32,879 nt of DNA from Bacteroidales bacterium UBA3834 (GCA_002392965.1 DGIA01000013.1:6641-39519), one strand, 5' to 3'. Positions 24,008-31,639 are shown, counted from the first letter of the stretch. Numbers and translations are program-made. Notes: generated by a model not told the origin, from the sequence alone.

Positions 24008-25429
24008 TCATTTCTCTTCCCACGGTCCGCGCAGCAAGATGCCGCTCTCGGGCCAGGGTGTGTAGTCATATACCTGCCGACCTTCGGGGTCGAACAAAAG
24101 GAAGGTGGGATAACTCACCACCCCATAGTATTCCAGCATCCGGTAGTCTCCGGCGAAATGCAACCACTCCCAGGTGCAGCGTTTTCCTCGCCTGCTGTTG
24201 TTCAGGAAATGGTACATCTTCTGGTACTCACGGTCGCACGACACCGTCACAAACGCCACCGGATAACGGTTGCACACGCTGTCGTGGTAACGCGCCATCG
24301 CTTCTGTCTCGCGGAGACAACTCGGGTCATCCACCCGCACAAAGCTCACATACACCCACTTACCCTTCAACGAGTCCAACTTCTCCCCCAGGGCACCCCT
24401 CTCCGCGCTCCACGCCTCACTCTCTACACTTTGACCACCGGCCTCCGACCGCCACATTCCGCTCAAGCGCCCAGCCAACTCCCTGTGCTCTTTGAACTTC
24501 GTGTGTTCTCCGAGCATCTCCACCATCCGCAGCACACCCTCACGGTCATAGCGGGCGTCATAATAACTCTCCCTCAATGCCTCCAACGCCGCCAACTCCC
24601 TCACCTGCTCGTCCCGCAGCAGCGGCTCCACACCCAAGGAGTCCAGATACCGATCCAGATCGCCTTCTGCCACCCATGCCGTCATCCGCGACAACGGCAG
24701 CCGCTTGGTGCCAGCGCTCAACCAGTCGCCGTACAGCGAAAGGAACAGTCGCATATAATTCTCATCGTGATACAGCACGGGCTGTCCCTCGATGAACTGT
24801 TTCACCAACCTTCCCCGGCTACCGGGAAACATAGCCATCCGCATCTCCGCCACCGTGAACCTCGCATAACGCGAAAAGAAATCCATTCCCTCACTAAATG
24901 TCGAATACTTGCTGCTTAACACGGAAACCAGCGAGTCCATCCATCGGCGGTCGGGCTTGAAGCGGAAATCGAAATGCACGCGGTTGGAGTCGAGAAAGGC
25001 ATCCACAAACTCATCAAACCGGTTGATTTTCAAATTCAACTCATCCTCTGGCAAATTCAGGAACTCCACATCCAATGCCACCGGTGCCAGGAAGATATTC
25101 CTCCACTCGTCCTGTTCCCAGTCGAAATGCGGCAGCCACACCTCGTACCGACGGCCAGGCTCGGCATAGAACGACTGGCTGTAGTTCTCCACCTGCAGGA
25201 ACACCAGCCTCGGATAGCGAAGGTAAGTCTCCAACCGGAAGGCCCCGGTACTGTCAACCACAGCCTCGTCCAACAGCAATTCATTCTGTGTCAGCATGTC
25301 GCTGTAACAGCGCAACTCGATGCGCTTGCCTGTGGCATTCGACGCGGTACCTGTCACCGACACATTCCCCTGTGCACTCATTCCCGTCCACAGCAACAAA
25401 GCCAATATGATGGTCAAATTTTTTTTCAT
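24008..25429 (-). CDS. Exported thioredoxin-like protein lacking the CxxC pair
   Basis: A 473-residue protein. The start at 25429 (MKKNLTIILALLLW) gives a signal peptide ending MSA-Q; an in-frame extension 39 codons upstream looks non-coding. Residues 20-120 resemble a DUF4369-type beta domain, and the middle is helical. A thioredoxin-like fold covers about 335-473 (KGKWVYVSFVRVDDPSCLRE ... VVSYPTFLLFDPEGR, with a cis-Pro). Where the CxxC should be, only one Cys remains (DPSCLRE), so ordinary disulfide exchange is unlikely. A weak period-7 repeat encodes VESEAWSAERG. The TPR gene follows 20 bp downstream. Confidence 0.8.
   Translation of the reverse strand: MKKNLTIILALLLWTGMSAQGNVSVTGTASNATGKRIELRCYSDMLTQNELLLDEAVVDSTGAFRLETYLRYPRLVFLQVENYSQSFYAEPGRRYEVWLPHFDWEQDEWRNIFLAPVALDVEFLNLPEDELNLKINRFDEFVDAFLDSNRVHFDFRFKPDRRWMDSLVSVLSSKYSTFSEGMDFFSRYARFTVAEMRMAMFPGSRGRLVKQFIEGQPVLYHDENYMRLFLSLYGDWLSAGTKRLPLSRMTAWVAEGDLDRYLDSLGVEPLLRDEQVRELAALEALRESYYDARYDREGVLRMVEMLGEHTKFKEHRELAGRLSGMWRSEAGGQSVESEAWSAERGALGEKLDSLKGKWVYVSFVRVDDPSCLRETEAMARYHDSVCNRYPVAFVTVSCDREYQKMYHFLNNSRRGKRCTWEWLHFAGDYRMLEYYGVVSYPTFLLFDPEGRQVYDYTPWPESGILLRGPWEEK
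24395..24429 (-). repeat. Weak period-7 repeat in frame in the thioredoxin-like gene
   Basis: On the coding strand, GTGTAGA, GAGTGAG, GCGTGGA, GCGCGGA and GAGGGGT follow at 7-bp spacing. They encode SVESEAWSAERGA in the linker before the thioredoxin-like domain. Identity between units is low. Confidence 0.4.
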
Positions 25430-25597
25430 TATTAATAAAAACGCACATGCACGGATTATATTGCACACCCTTGCAACGAAGTTATCAACACCGCAACCTC
25501 CTAAAACCATGCACCATACACAAGATATCACCACCCAACGCGCCAACCCTCAAACCACCCCTCAAGACCTCGCCTTCCACTTCTAACCTAGCACTAT

Positions 25598-25630
25598 GTT
25601 TGAACCATGCTTGAACCGACCTTGAACCAA
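25598..25630. repeat. Three 11-bp tandem repeats with core TTGAACC
   Basis: GTTTGAACCAT, GCTTGAACCGA and CCTTGAACCAA are consecutive 11-bp units. The spacing equals that of the two other intergenic arrays. On the other strand the core GGTTCAA partly resembles their GGTCAAT. It lies about 135 bp upstream of the aspA -33 element. Confidence 0.75.
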
Positions 25631-25764
25631 ACCAGTATCATCCCATAGGGTGAACCGCCATAGTTTTGTCCCAATACATAGGTCAAATGTACTTTGTATC
25701 ACCCCATCAAAAGTGTTTGCATTTTTGTCCAGAATTGAATAGCAGCAGGCATCCGGATGATAAA

Positions 25765-25796
25765 TTTGCCCAGTAATTTTTTTTTTTGTATTTTTG
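25765..25796 (+). promoter_or_regulatory. Promoter of the aspA-nqr operon
   Basis: TTTG (25765-25768) and TATTTTTG (25789-25796) match the Bacteroidetes -33 and -7 elements exactly, with a 20-bp spacer. The start of transcription would be near 25803, giving an A-rich leader of about 64 nt. Confidence 0.85.
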
Positions 25797-25866
25797 CCCG
25801 CACTTCCCCAAAAGGAAAAACATATTATCAAACTGAAAGACTTTTAAATCAAACAAAAAACTAAAA

Positions 25867-27291
25867 ATGAGCAACAATAGATTCCGCACCGAGAGCGATC
25901 TCCTCGGTCCGAAAGAAGTCCCCGAAGAGGCTCTTTACGGCGTACAGACGATGCGCGCCATCGAAAACTTTAAAATCAGCGGCCGCAAGATGAGCGACTA
26001 TCCCAGCTTCATCCGCGGCATGGCCTTTACGAAGAAAGCCGCTGCTATGGCGAATGTCGAGGTGGGTATGATCACCCCCGAGCAGGGCGAAGCCATCATG
26101 TGGGCGTGCGACCAACTGATCGACGGCAAACACCACGACCAGTTCCCCATCGACATGATCCAGGGTGGTGCCGGCACGAGCACGAACATGTGCGCCAACG
26201 AGGTGATTGCCAACCTGGCCCTCGAACGCATGGGTCACAATCGTGGTGAGTACCAATTCTGCTCGCCCAACGACGTGGTGAATGCCAGCCAGAGCACCAA
26301 CGACGCCTACCCCTGCGCCATCCACATGGCGCTGGCCTTGGAACATCTGGGCTTCATGCCGCACCTGGAGCAGATCATCGCAGCGCTGGATTACAAGCGC
26401 AAGGAGTTCGCCCATGTGATCAAAATGGGCCGCACCCAGCTGCAGGACGCCGTCCCGATGACGCTGGGGCAGACCTTCGGCGCCTTTGCCGACTCGCTGC
26501 GCGGAGAGTACAAGAACCTGAGAGTCACGGCCGACGAGTTCCTGATTGTGAACATGGGCGCCACGGCCATCGGCACGGGCATCTGCTCGAAGCCCGGCTA
26601 CAGCGAGGCCTGCATCAAGGCTCTGCGTAAAATCACCGGATGGAACATCACGCTGGCCGACAACCTGATAGAGGCCACCAGCGCCACCACCTGCATGATT
26701 GCCTACAGCGCCGCCATGAAGCGCCTGGCCATCAAGATAAACAAGATGTGCAACGACCTGCGCCTCCTCTCCAGCGGCCCACGCTGCGGATTGAACGAGA
26801 TTCACCTTCCCGAGCGTCAGCCGGGCAGCTCGATCATGCCGGGCAAAGTGAACCCCGTGATTCCGGAGGTGATGAACCAAGTGTGCTACAAAGTGATCGG
26901 CAACGACATGACCATCAGCCTGGCAAGCGACAACGGCCAGCTGGAGCTGAACGTGATGGAGCCTGTGATCGCCTACACCCTCTTCGAGAGCATCCACTTG
27001 TTGGAGAACGGATTGGACACCCTGAGGAACCTGTGCATCGACGGCATCCGCGCCAACGAGGAACGCTGCCGCCAGCTCGTGGAGCAGAGCATCGGCATCG
27101 TCACCATGCTGAACCCCATCATCGGCTATAAGACCTCGACCAAGATCGCCAAGGAAGCAAGCGAGACGGGCCGCGGCGTGTATGAGCTGGTGCTGGAACA
27201 CGGCCTGCTGACCAAGGAGCAGCTGGACGAGATATTGAAGCCGGAGAACATGTTGCAGCCGGTGGATCTGAAACTGAAAGTTGAAAATTGA
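25867..27291 (+). CDS. aspA: Aspartate ammonia-lyase
   Basis: A 474-residue fumarase/aspartase superfamily enzyme that splits L-aspartate into fumarate and ammonia. The SS-loop signature GSSIMPGKVNP is at residues 320-329. The following text PVIPEVMNQVCYKVIGND and QLELNVMEPVI is the aspartase rather than the fumarase version, as is the N-terminal ESDLLGPKEVPEEALYGVQT. The last six residues (LKVEN and neighbours) come from a period-7 repeat that also supplies the stop codon. The downstream nqrA frame begins within or just after this end. Fumarate made here could be the electron acceptor of the respiratory chain fed by NQR. Confidence 0.95.
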   Translation: MSNNRFRTESDLLGPKEVPEEALYGVQTMRAIENFKISGRKMSDYPSFIRGMAFTKKAAAMANVEVGMITPEQGEAIMWACDQLIDGKHHDQFPIDMIQGGAGTSTNMCANEVIANLALERMGHNRGEYQFCSPNDVVNASQSTNDAYPCAIHMALALEHLGFMPHLEQIIAALDYKRKEFAHVIKMGRTQLQDAVPMTLGQTFGAFADSLRGEYKNLRVTADEFLIVNMGATAIGTGICSKPGYSEACIKALRKITGWNITLADNLIEATSATTCMIAYSAAMKRLAIKINKMCNDLRLLSSGPRCGLNEIHLPERQPGSSIMPGKVNPVIPEVMNQVCYKVIGNDMTISLASDNGQLELNVMEPVIAYTLFESIHLLENGLDTLRNLCIDGIRANEERCRQLVEQSIGIVTMLNPIIGYKTSTKIAKEASETGRGVYELVLEHGLLTKEQLDEILKPENMLQPVDLKLKVEN

Positions 27292-27310
27292 TAACTGGAA
27301 ATTGGAGACA
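27276..27310 (+). repeat. Five period-7 units spanning the aspA stop and nqrA start
   Basis: GAAAGTT, GAAAATT, GATAACT, GGAAATT and GGAGACA follow without gaps. The aspA stop TGA (27289-27291) and both candidate TTG starts of nqrA (27281 and 27302) fall inside the array. Confidence 0.75.
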
Positions 27311-28624
27311 ATAAGGATAAAGAAAGGGCTGGATATTCCGCTTGGCGGGATGCCTGAGCGGACAGTAATTGATGCCCGCAACATGGGCCGCTACGCGGTA
27401 AAGCCGCCTGATGTAGTGGGCTTTACCCCACGACTGTTGGTAACCGAGGGCGAGACCGTTTCCGCCGGTCAGCCCTTGGTGGCCGACAAAAACGACCCAC
27501 GCCTGACCCTTCCCTCACCCGCCGACGGCGTGGTGGAGGCCATCGTTCGTGGAGAGAAACGCCGGCTGCTGGAAGTGGTTGTACAATCCGGCAACACCAG
27601 CGCCGCAAAAGACTCCGGAGTCCCCGAACTCTCTCCCGGGTCGCCCGTCTGGTGGATGGTCAAGGAGCGTCCCTTCGGCATCATAGCCCGTCCTGAGCAC
27701 AAGCCCAAGGGAATCTATATCAGCCTGAGGGACACCAACCCCCTGGCACCCGACTTGGACTTTGCGCTGAGAGGACGCGAGCATGAGTTTGAGGCCGGCG
27801 TAAAGGCACTTGAGGTCTATGCCCCTGTGCATTGCGTGAAGGCCGAAGGCCCGCACCCCGCCGGCAACATCGGCACCATAGTGGCCGCGTTGAACCCCAT
27901 CAACAAAGGAGAGTGTATCTGGAGCGTGAATGCCCAGGACGTGGCCAACATAGGCCGTTGGGTAACGACCGGTGCCTACCGTCCGGAACGCGTCATCAGC
28001 GTCGGCGGCCCTGCGGCAAAGGCTCCCAAGTACTACCGCGTGCTCTGTGGCTCCAGCATGCAGCGCATCTGCGACGTGCAGCTGATGGATCCGTGCTACC
28101 CTCAACTACCCACTACCCACTACCCACTACCCACTCGAATCATATCCGGCAGCGTGCTCTCGGGCTCTACCATCGAGGCCGACGGCTTTCTGGGCATGTA
28201 CGACCAGCAGGTGACATTCGTCGAGGAAGGCGACCAGTACGACTTCATGGGGTGGCTGATGCCGGGTCTCAAGAAGTACAGTTTCAGCTATACTTTCCTC
28301 AGCGGCCTGTTGAGGCCGTTCAAGGCCTTGGAGCCCTTGATGCCCGTCAAGCCCACCTACTCCTTCAACACCAACATGCACGGGTCGGTGCGCCCCTTCC
28401 TCTTCACGGGCAACTTCGAGCGTGTATTTCCCTTCGACATCTATCCGTTGCAGCTCATCAAGGCCTGCATCGTGGGCGACGTGGAGCTGCAGGAAAAACT
28501 CGGCATCTACGAGGTGGAACCCGAGGATTTCGCCCTGTGCGAATTCATCGATCCCTCCAAAACCGAGATACAAACCATTATCAGAAAAGCACTCGAAGTG
28601 CTTAGAAAGGAGGCTGTCTCATGA
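27281..28624 (+). CDS. nqrA: Na+-translocating NADH:quinone reductase subunit A
   Basis: A subunit of about 440-447 residues on the cytoplasmic side of the NQR complex. The IRIKKGLDIPLGG start, the VREG-like TEGETVSAGQPL block, the PSPADGVVEAIVRGEKR segment and RIISGSVLSG identify NqrA. There is no ATG near the N-terminus. Translation must start at TTG 27281 (overlapping aspA) or TTG 27302. Four perfect CTACCCA units at 28106-28133 encode LPTTHYPLPT just before IISGSVLSG, replacing a loop that reads differently in other NqrA proteins. The stop overlaps the nqrB start (ATGA). NQR pumps Na+ while passing electrons from NADH to quinone. Confidence 0.93.
   Translation: MKIDNWKLETIRIKKGLDIPLGGMPERTVIDARNMGRYAVKPPDVVGFTPRLLVTEGETVSAGQPLVADKNDPRLTLPSPADGVVEAIVRGEKRRLLEVVVQSGNTSAAKDSGVPELSPGSPVWWMVKERPFGIIARPEHKPKGIYISLRDTNPLAPDLDFALRGREHEFEAGVKALEVYAPVHCVKAEGPHPAGNIGTIVAALNPINKGECIWSVNAQDVANIGRWVTTGAYRPERVISVGGPAAKAPKYYRVLCGSSMQRICDVQLMDPCYPQLPTTHYPLPTRIISGSVLSGSTIEADGFLGMYDQQVTFVEEGDQYDFMGWLMPGLKKYSFSYTFLSGLLRPFKALEPLMPVKPTYSFNTNMHGSVRPFLFTGNFERVFPFDIYPLQLIKACIVGDVELQEKLGIYEVEPEDFALCEFIDPSKTEIQTIIRKALEVLRKEAVS
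28106..28133 (+). repeat. Four perfect 7-bp repeats (CTACCCA) in frame in nqrA
   Basis: CTACCCA is repeated four times exactly, with a fifth partial copy after it and a separate CTACCCT copy just upstream at 28096. The unit cycles through codons LPTTHYP with no stop. Its complement (TGGGTAG) would contain TAG, so only this orientation can be read through. Confidence 0.95.
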
Positions 28625-29769
28625 ATATGAAATGGCTCGAAGACTGGTTCGACAAGATAGAACCCAAGGGCAAGTGGAGCTGGCTGGGGAGCACCTACGA
28701 AGCATTCCACACCTTCGCCTTCACACCCAAGACCGTGACCAGAAGCGGTTCGCATATCCGCGATGCCGTGGATATGAAGCGTTCCATCATCATCGTGGTC
28801 ATCGCGCTGATTCCCGCCTTGCTCTTCGGCATGTGGAACATCGGCTACCAGACCTACAACGCTGACCCCGCCAATTTCAATTTTCAATTTTCAATTTTCA
28901 ACTTGTGGTGGTTCGGCTTCCTGCGCATGCTGCCGCTCATCGTGGTGAGTTATGCCGTGGGCCTGTTCATTGAGTTTGCCTTTGCCCAATACCGTCACCA
29001 TGAGGTGAACGAGGGCTACCTGGCCACAGGCCTTCTGATCCCTATGATTGTGCCCGTCACCACACCGCTGTGGCAACTGGCGCTGGCCGTAGCCTTTGCC
29101 GTCATCATCGGCAAGGAGGTCTTCGGCGGCAGCGGCATGAACTTCCTCAACCCCGCCCTCGTGGCACGCGCTTTCCTCTTCTTCGCCTACCCCACCCACA
29201 TGAGTGGCGACAAGGTGTGGATTGCCAACGACCTCTGGGGCAGCGACGCCATCGCCGGCGCCACGCCTATGGGCGAGCTGGCCGCAGGCATGCACCCCTC
29301 GGCTTCGGCCCTCGACATGCTGATAGGCACCATCCCCGGCTCCACCTGCGAGACCTCGGTCATCGCCATCGCCCTGGGCGCCCTGCTGCTGCTCTTCACG
29401 GGCATTGCTTCCTGGCGCATCATGCTCAGCGTGTTCCTCGGCGGCGGCCTGATGGGCCTGCTCTTCAACGCCATAGGCTACAACGAGTACATGCAGCTGC
29501 CCTTCTACTACCACTTCCTCATGGGCGGCTTCGCCTTCGGCGCGGTCTTCATGGCCACCGACCCCGTCACCGCCGCGCAGACCAACACCGGCAAGTGGAT
29601 CTACGGCCTGCTCATCGGTGCCTTCGCCGTGCTGCTGCGTGTCTGCAACCCCGCCTACCCCGAGGGCATGATGCTCAGCATCCTCTTCATGAACTGCATG
29701 GCACCGCTGATTGACCATTGCGTCGTCAGCCGCAACATCAAGCGCAGAGAAAGGAGGATTGCCCGATGA
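28621..29769 (+). CDS. nqrB: Na+-translocating NADH:quinone reductase subunit B
   Basis: A 382-residue integral membrane subunit with about ten hydrophobic helices. It forms part of the Na+ channel and carries riboflavin and covalent FMN. The N-terminal WLEDWFDKIEPKGKW and TVTRSGSHIRDAVDMKR, and the IGKEVFGGSGMNFLNPALVARAF block, are diagnostic. The flavinylation site is DAIAGAT with Thr215 as likely FMN carrier; the usual Ser before Gly-Ala-Thr is Ala here. CAATTTT repeats (28872-28904) encode NFNFQFSIFN in the loop between the first and second helices. It overlaps nqrA and nqrC by four bases each. Confidence 0.95.
   Translation: MNMKWLEDWFDKIEPKGKWSWLGSTYEAFHTFAFTPKTVTRSGSHIRDAVDMKRSIIIVVIALIPALLFGMWNIGYQTYNADPANFNFQFSIFNLWWFGFLRMLPLIVVSYAVGLFIEFAFAQYRHHEVNEGYLATGLLIPMIVPVTTPLWQLALAVAFAVIIGKEVFGGSGMNFLNPALVARAFLFFAYPTHMSGDKVWIANDLWGSDAIAGATPMGELAAGMHPSASALDMLIGTIPGSTCETSVIAIALGALLLLFTGIASWRIMLSVFLGGGLMGLLFNAIGYNEYMQLPFYYHFLMGGFAFGAVFMATDPVTAAQTNTGKWIYGLLIGAFAVLLRVCNPAYPEGMMLSILFMNCMAPLIDHCVVSRNIKRRERRIAR
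28872..28904 (+). repeat. 7-bp repeats (CAATTTT) in frame in nqrB
   Basis: Three perfect CAATTTT units (28878-28898), flanked by CAATTT and CAACTT, encode ANFNFQFSIFN. This is almost the peptide made by the porQ array. The A+T-rich block stands out in a very G+C-rich gene. Confidence 0.93.
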
Positions 29770-30341
29770 AAAAGACATTCTCTAACACCTATATCTTCAT
29801 CTACTCCGCCGTGCTGGTGGTGGTGGCAGCCTTGATACTGACTGTTGTCAGCGTGAGCCTCAAGCCACTGCAGACCAAGAACCAGCAGGCCGAGACCAAG
29901 CAGATGATACTGAAGACCATCGGCGTCGAGGCCACACGCGACAACGCTGCGGAGCTCTATGCCAAGCATATCACCGAAGTCGACGACTACTACACATTCG
30001 ACGGCGGCATCATCATTCCCCTCAAGGGTACCGGCCTCTGGGGTCCCATCTGGGGCTATCTGGCTCTCGACAGCGAGAGCACGGTGGTGGGCGCTGTCTT
30101 CGACCACAAGGGCGAGACCCCCGGCCTCGGCGGCGAGATTGCCACCGACAAGTTCGCCGCTCGCTTCATCGGCAAGCGTATGGACACCCAAGCTATCCAT
30201 CTGGCCAAGAACGCCGACCACAGCAACCCCTACGAGGTTGACGCCATCAGCGGCGGCACCATGACCAGCAACGGCGTCACCGCCATGCTGGCCAAAGCCT
30301 ATGACGACTACAACAAACTGAGAAAGGAGGCTACCGAATGA
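29766..30341 (+). CDS. nqrC: Na+-translocating NADH:quinone reductase subunit C
   Basis: A 191-residue subunit with one N-terminal membrane helix (residues about 8-30) and a periplasmic FMN-binding domain. The flavinylation motif is DAISGGTMTSNGV with Thr165 as covalent FMN carrier; the GETPGLGGEI stretch is also typical. The ATG at 29766 overlaps the nqrB stop (ATGA), so an in-frame extension further upstream is not needed. FMN transfer needs an ApbE enzyme, which is not in the window. Confidence 0.95.
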   Translation: MKKTFSNTYIFIYSAVLVVVAALILTVVSVSLKPLQTKNQQAETKQMILKTIGVEATRDNAAELYAKHITEVDDYYTFDGGIIIPLKGTGLWGPIWGYLALDSESTVVGAVFDHKGETPGLGGEIATDKFAARFIGKRMDTQAIHLAKNADHSNPYEVDAISGGTMTSNGVTAMLAKAYDDYNKLRKEATE

Positions 30342-30955
30342 AAAACTTTGACCTCATAAAACTGCCTTTCAGCAAGAACAACCCCATCCTGGTGCAGGTG
30401 CTGGGCGTCTGCTCCTGCCTGGCCGTGACGGCACAGCTCAAGCCCGCCGTGGTGATGGCCCTCAGTGTCACCGTGGTGGTGATGCTCTCCAACCTCATCA
30501 TCTCGCTGCTGCGCAACACCATCCCGCCGCGCATCCGCATCATCGTGCAGCTCGTCGTCGTCTCCACCCTCGTGGTGCTGGTGGACCAAGTGCTGAAAGC
30601 CTACATGTACGACGTCAGCAAGCAGCTCTCCGTCTTCGTGGGCCTGATCATCACCAACTGCATCGTCATGGGCCGCCTCGAGGCTTTCGCCATGGTGCAG
30701 AAGCCGTGGCCCAGCCTCCTCGACGGCCTTGGCAACGGCCTTGGCTACAGCGTCATCCTCATCACGCTGGGCTTCGTGCGCGAACTCTTCGGCAGCGGCA
30801 CCCTCTGGGGCTACCCCGTCATGGAGAAGCTCGGTCTCTACGAGATAGGCTACGAGAACAACGGACTGATGATCATGCCCCCCATGGCGCTCATCCTCGT
30901 CGGCCTCATCATCTGGTGGCACCGCTCCCGCAACAAAGACCTTTGCGAGCAATAA
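30338..30955 (+). CDS. nqrD: Na+-translocating NADH:quinone reductase subunit D
   Basis: A 205-residue integral membrane subunit with six hydrophobic helices. It pairs with NqrE to hold an intramembrane iron centre. Typical features are NNPILVQVLGVCSCLAVT with its Cys near the membrane centre, LIITNCIVMGRLEAFAM, and LGFVRELFGSGTLWG. The start overlaps the nqrC stop by four bases. Confidence 0.95.
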   Translation: MKNFDLIKLPFSKNNPILVQVLGVCSCLAVTAQLKPAVVMALSVTVVVMLSNLIISLLRNTIPPRIRIIVQLVVVSTLVVLVDQVLKAYMYDVSKQLSVFVGLIITNCIVMGRLEAFAMVQKPWPSLLDGLGNGLGYSVILITLGFVRELFGSGTLWGYPVMEKLGLYEIGYENNGLMIMPPMALILVGLIIWWHRSRNKDLCEQ

Positions 30956-30958
30956 GAC

Positions 30959-30990
30959 TAACGCATTTACGCATTAACACATTAACGCTT
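30959..30990 (+). repeat. Four 8-bp repeats (TAACGCAT) between nqrD and nqrE
   Basis: TAACGCAT, TTACGCAT, TAACACAT and TAACGCTT run without gaps. They fill nearly the whole 42-bp gap between the two genes, the first break in the otherwise overlapping nqrA-D run. Confidence 0.85.
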
Positions 30991-30997
30991 TCGCAAC

Positions 30998-31612
30998 ATG
31001 GACTACATCAACATATTCATCAAGTCGATCTTCGTCGATAACATGATCTTCGCTTTCTTCCTCGGCATGTGCTCGTACCTTGCCGTGAGCAAGACGGTGA
31101 AGACATCCGCGGGCCTCGGCATAGCGGTCACCTTCGTGCTGCTTATCACCGTGCCCATCAACTACCTGCTCAACAAATTCTTCCTCGCCCCCGGAGCGCT
31201 GGCCTGGATATCGCCCTCGCTGGCCGATGTCGATCTCAGCTTCCTGAGCCTCATTATGTTCATCGCGGTGATAGCGGCGATAGTTCAAATGGTGGAGATG
31301 ATAGTGGAGAAGTTCAGCCCCGCGCTCTACAACTCGCTGGGCATCTTCCTCCCGCTCATCGCCGTGAACTGCGCCGTCATGTCGGGCTCGCTCTTCATGC
31401 AGGAGCGCGGCTACGCCAACATCGGCGAGGCCACCGTCTTCGCCCTCGGCAGCGGCATCGGCTGGTTCCTGGCCATCGTGGCCATCGCCGCCATCCGCGA
31501 AAAGCTGCGCTACAGCCACATCCCCCCTGCCCTCCGCGGCGTGGGCATCACCTTCATCATCACCGGCCTCATGGGCATGGCCTTTATGTCGTTCATGGGC
31601 TTTAAACTCTAA
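30998..31612 (+). CDS. nqrE: Na+-translocating NADH:quinone reductase subunit E
   Basis: A 204-residue integral membrane subunit, homologous to NqrD in inverted topology. Diagnostic blocks are FVDNMIFAFFLGMCSYLAVSKTV (conserved Cys), GIFLPLIAVNCAVMSGSLFMQER (second conserved Cys) and the end GLMGMAFMSFMGFKL. It follows nqrD after a 42-bp repeat-filled gap. It is followed by 204 bp without a gene before nqrF. Confidence 0.95.
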   Translation: MDYINIFIKSIFVDNMIFAFFLGMCSYLAVSKTVKTSAGLGIAVTFVLLITVPINYLLNKFFLAPGALAWISPSLADVDLSFLSLIMFIAVIAAIVQMVEMIVEKFSPALYNSLGIFLPLIAVNCAVMSGSLFMQERGYANIGEATVFALGSGIGWFLAIVAIAAIREKLRYSHIPPALRGVGITFIITGLMGMAFMSFMGFKL

Positions 31613-31639
31613 CACAATGCTCCATAAATCAAAGCTCCT

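Larger units (their letters stand above)
25430..25866. other. Divergent intergenic region upstream of aspA
   Basis: This 437-bp stretch separates two divergent operons and contains no credible gene. It holds three 11-bp repeats and the aspA promoter. For the minus-strand operon I find only a poor promoter candidate (TATCTTG near 25521-25527, with TTTG about 23 bp upstream), which I do not list. Confidence 0.75.

Noticed and set aside
25867..27291. Class II fumarase
   Set aside because: The sequence around the SS-loop (PVIPEVMNQVCYKVIGND) is the aspartase version.
25861..27384. Minus-strand open frame of 507 codons opposite aspA
   Set aside because: It is a mirror of the aspartase codons and has no recognisable motif. 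Part of its start is antisense of the period-7 repeat.
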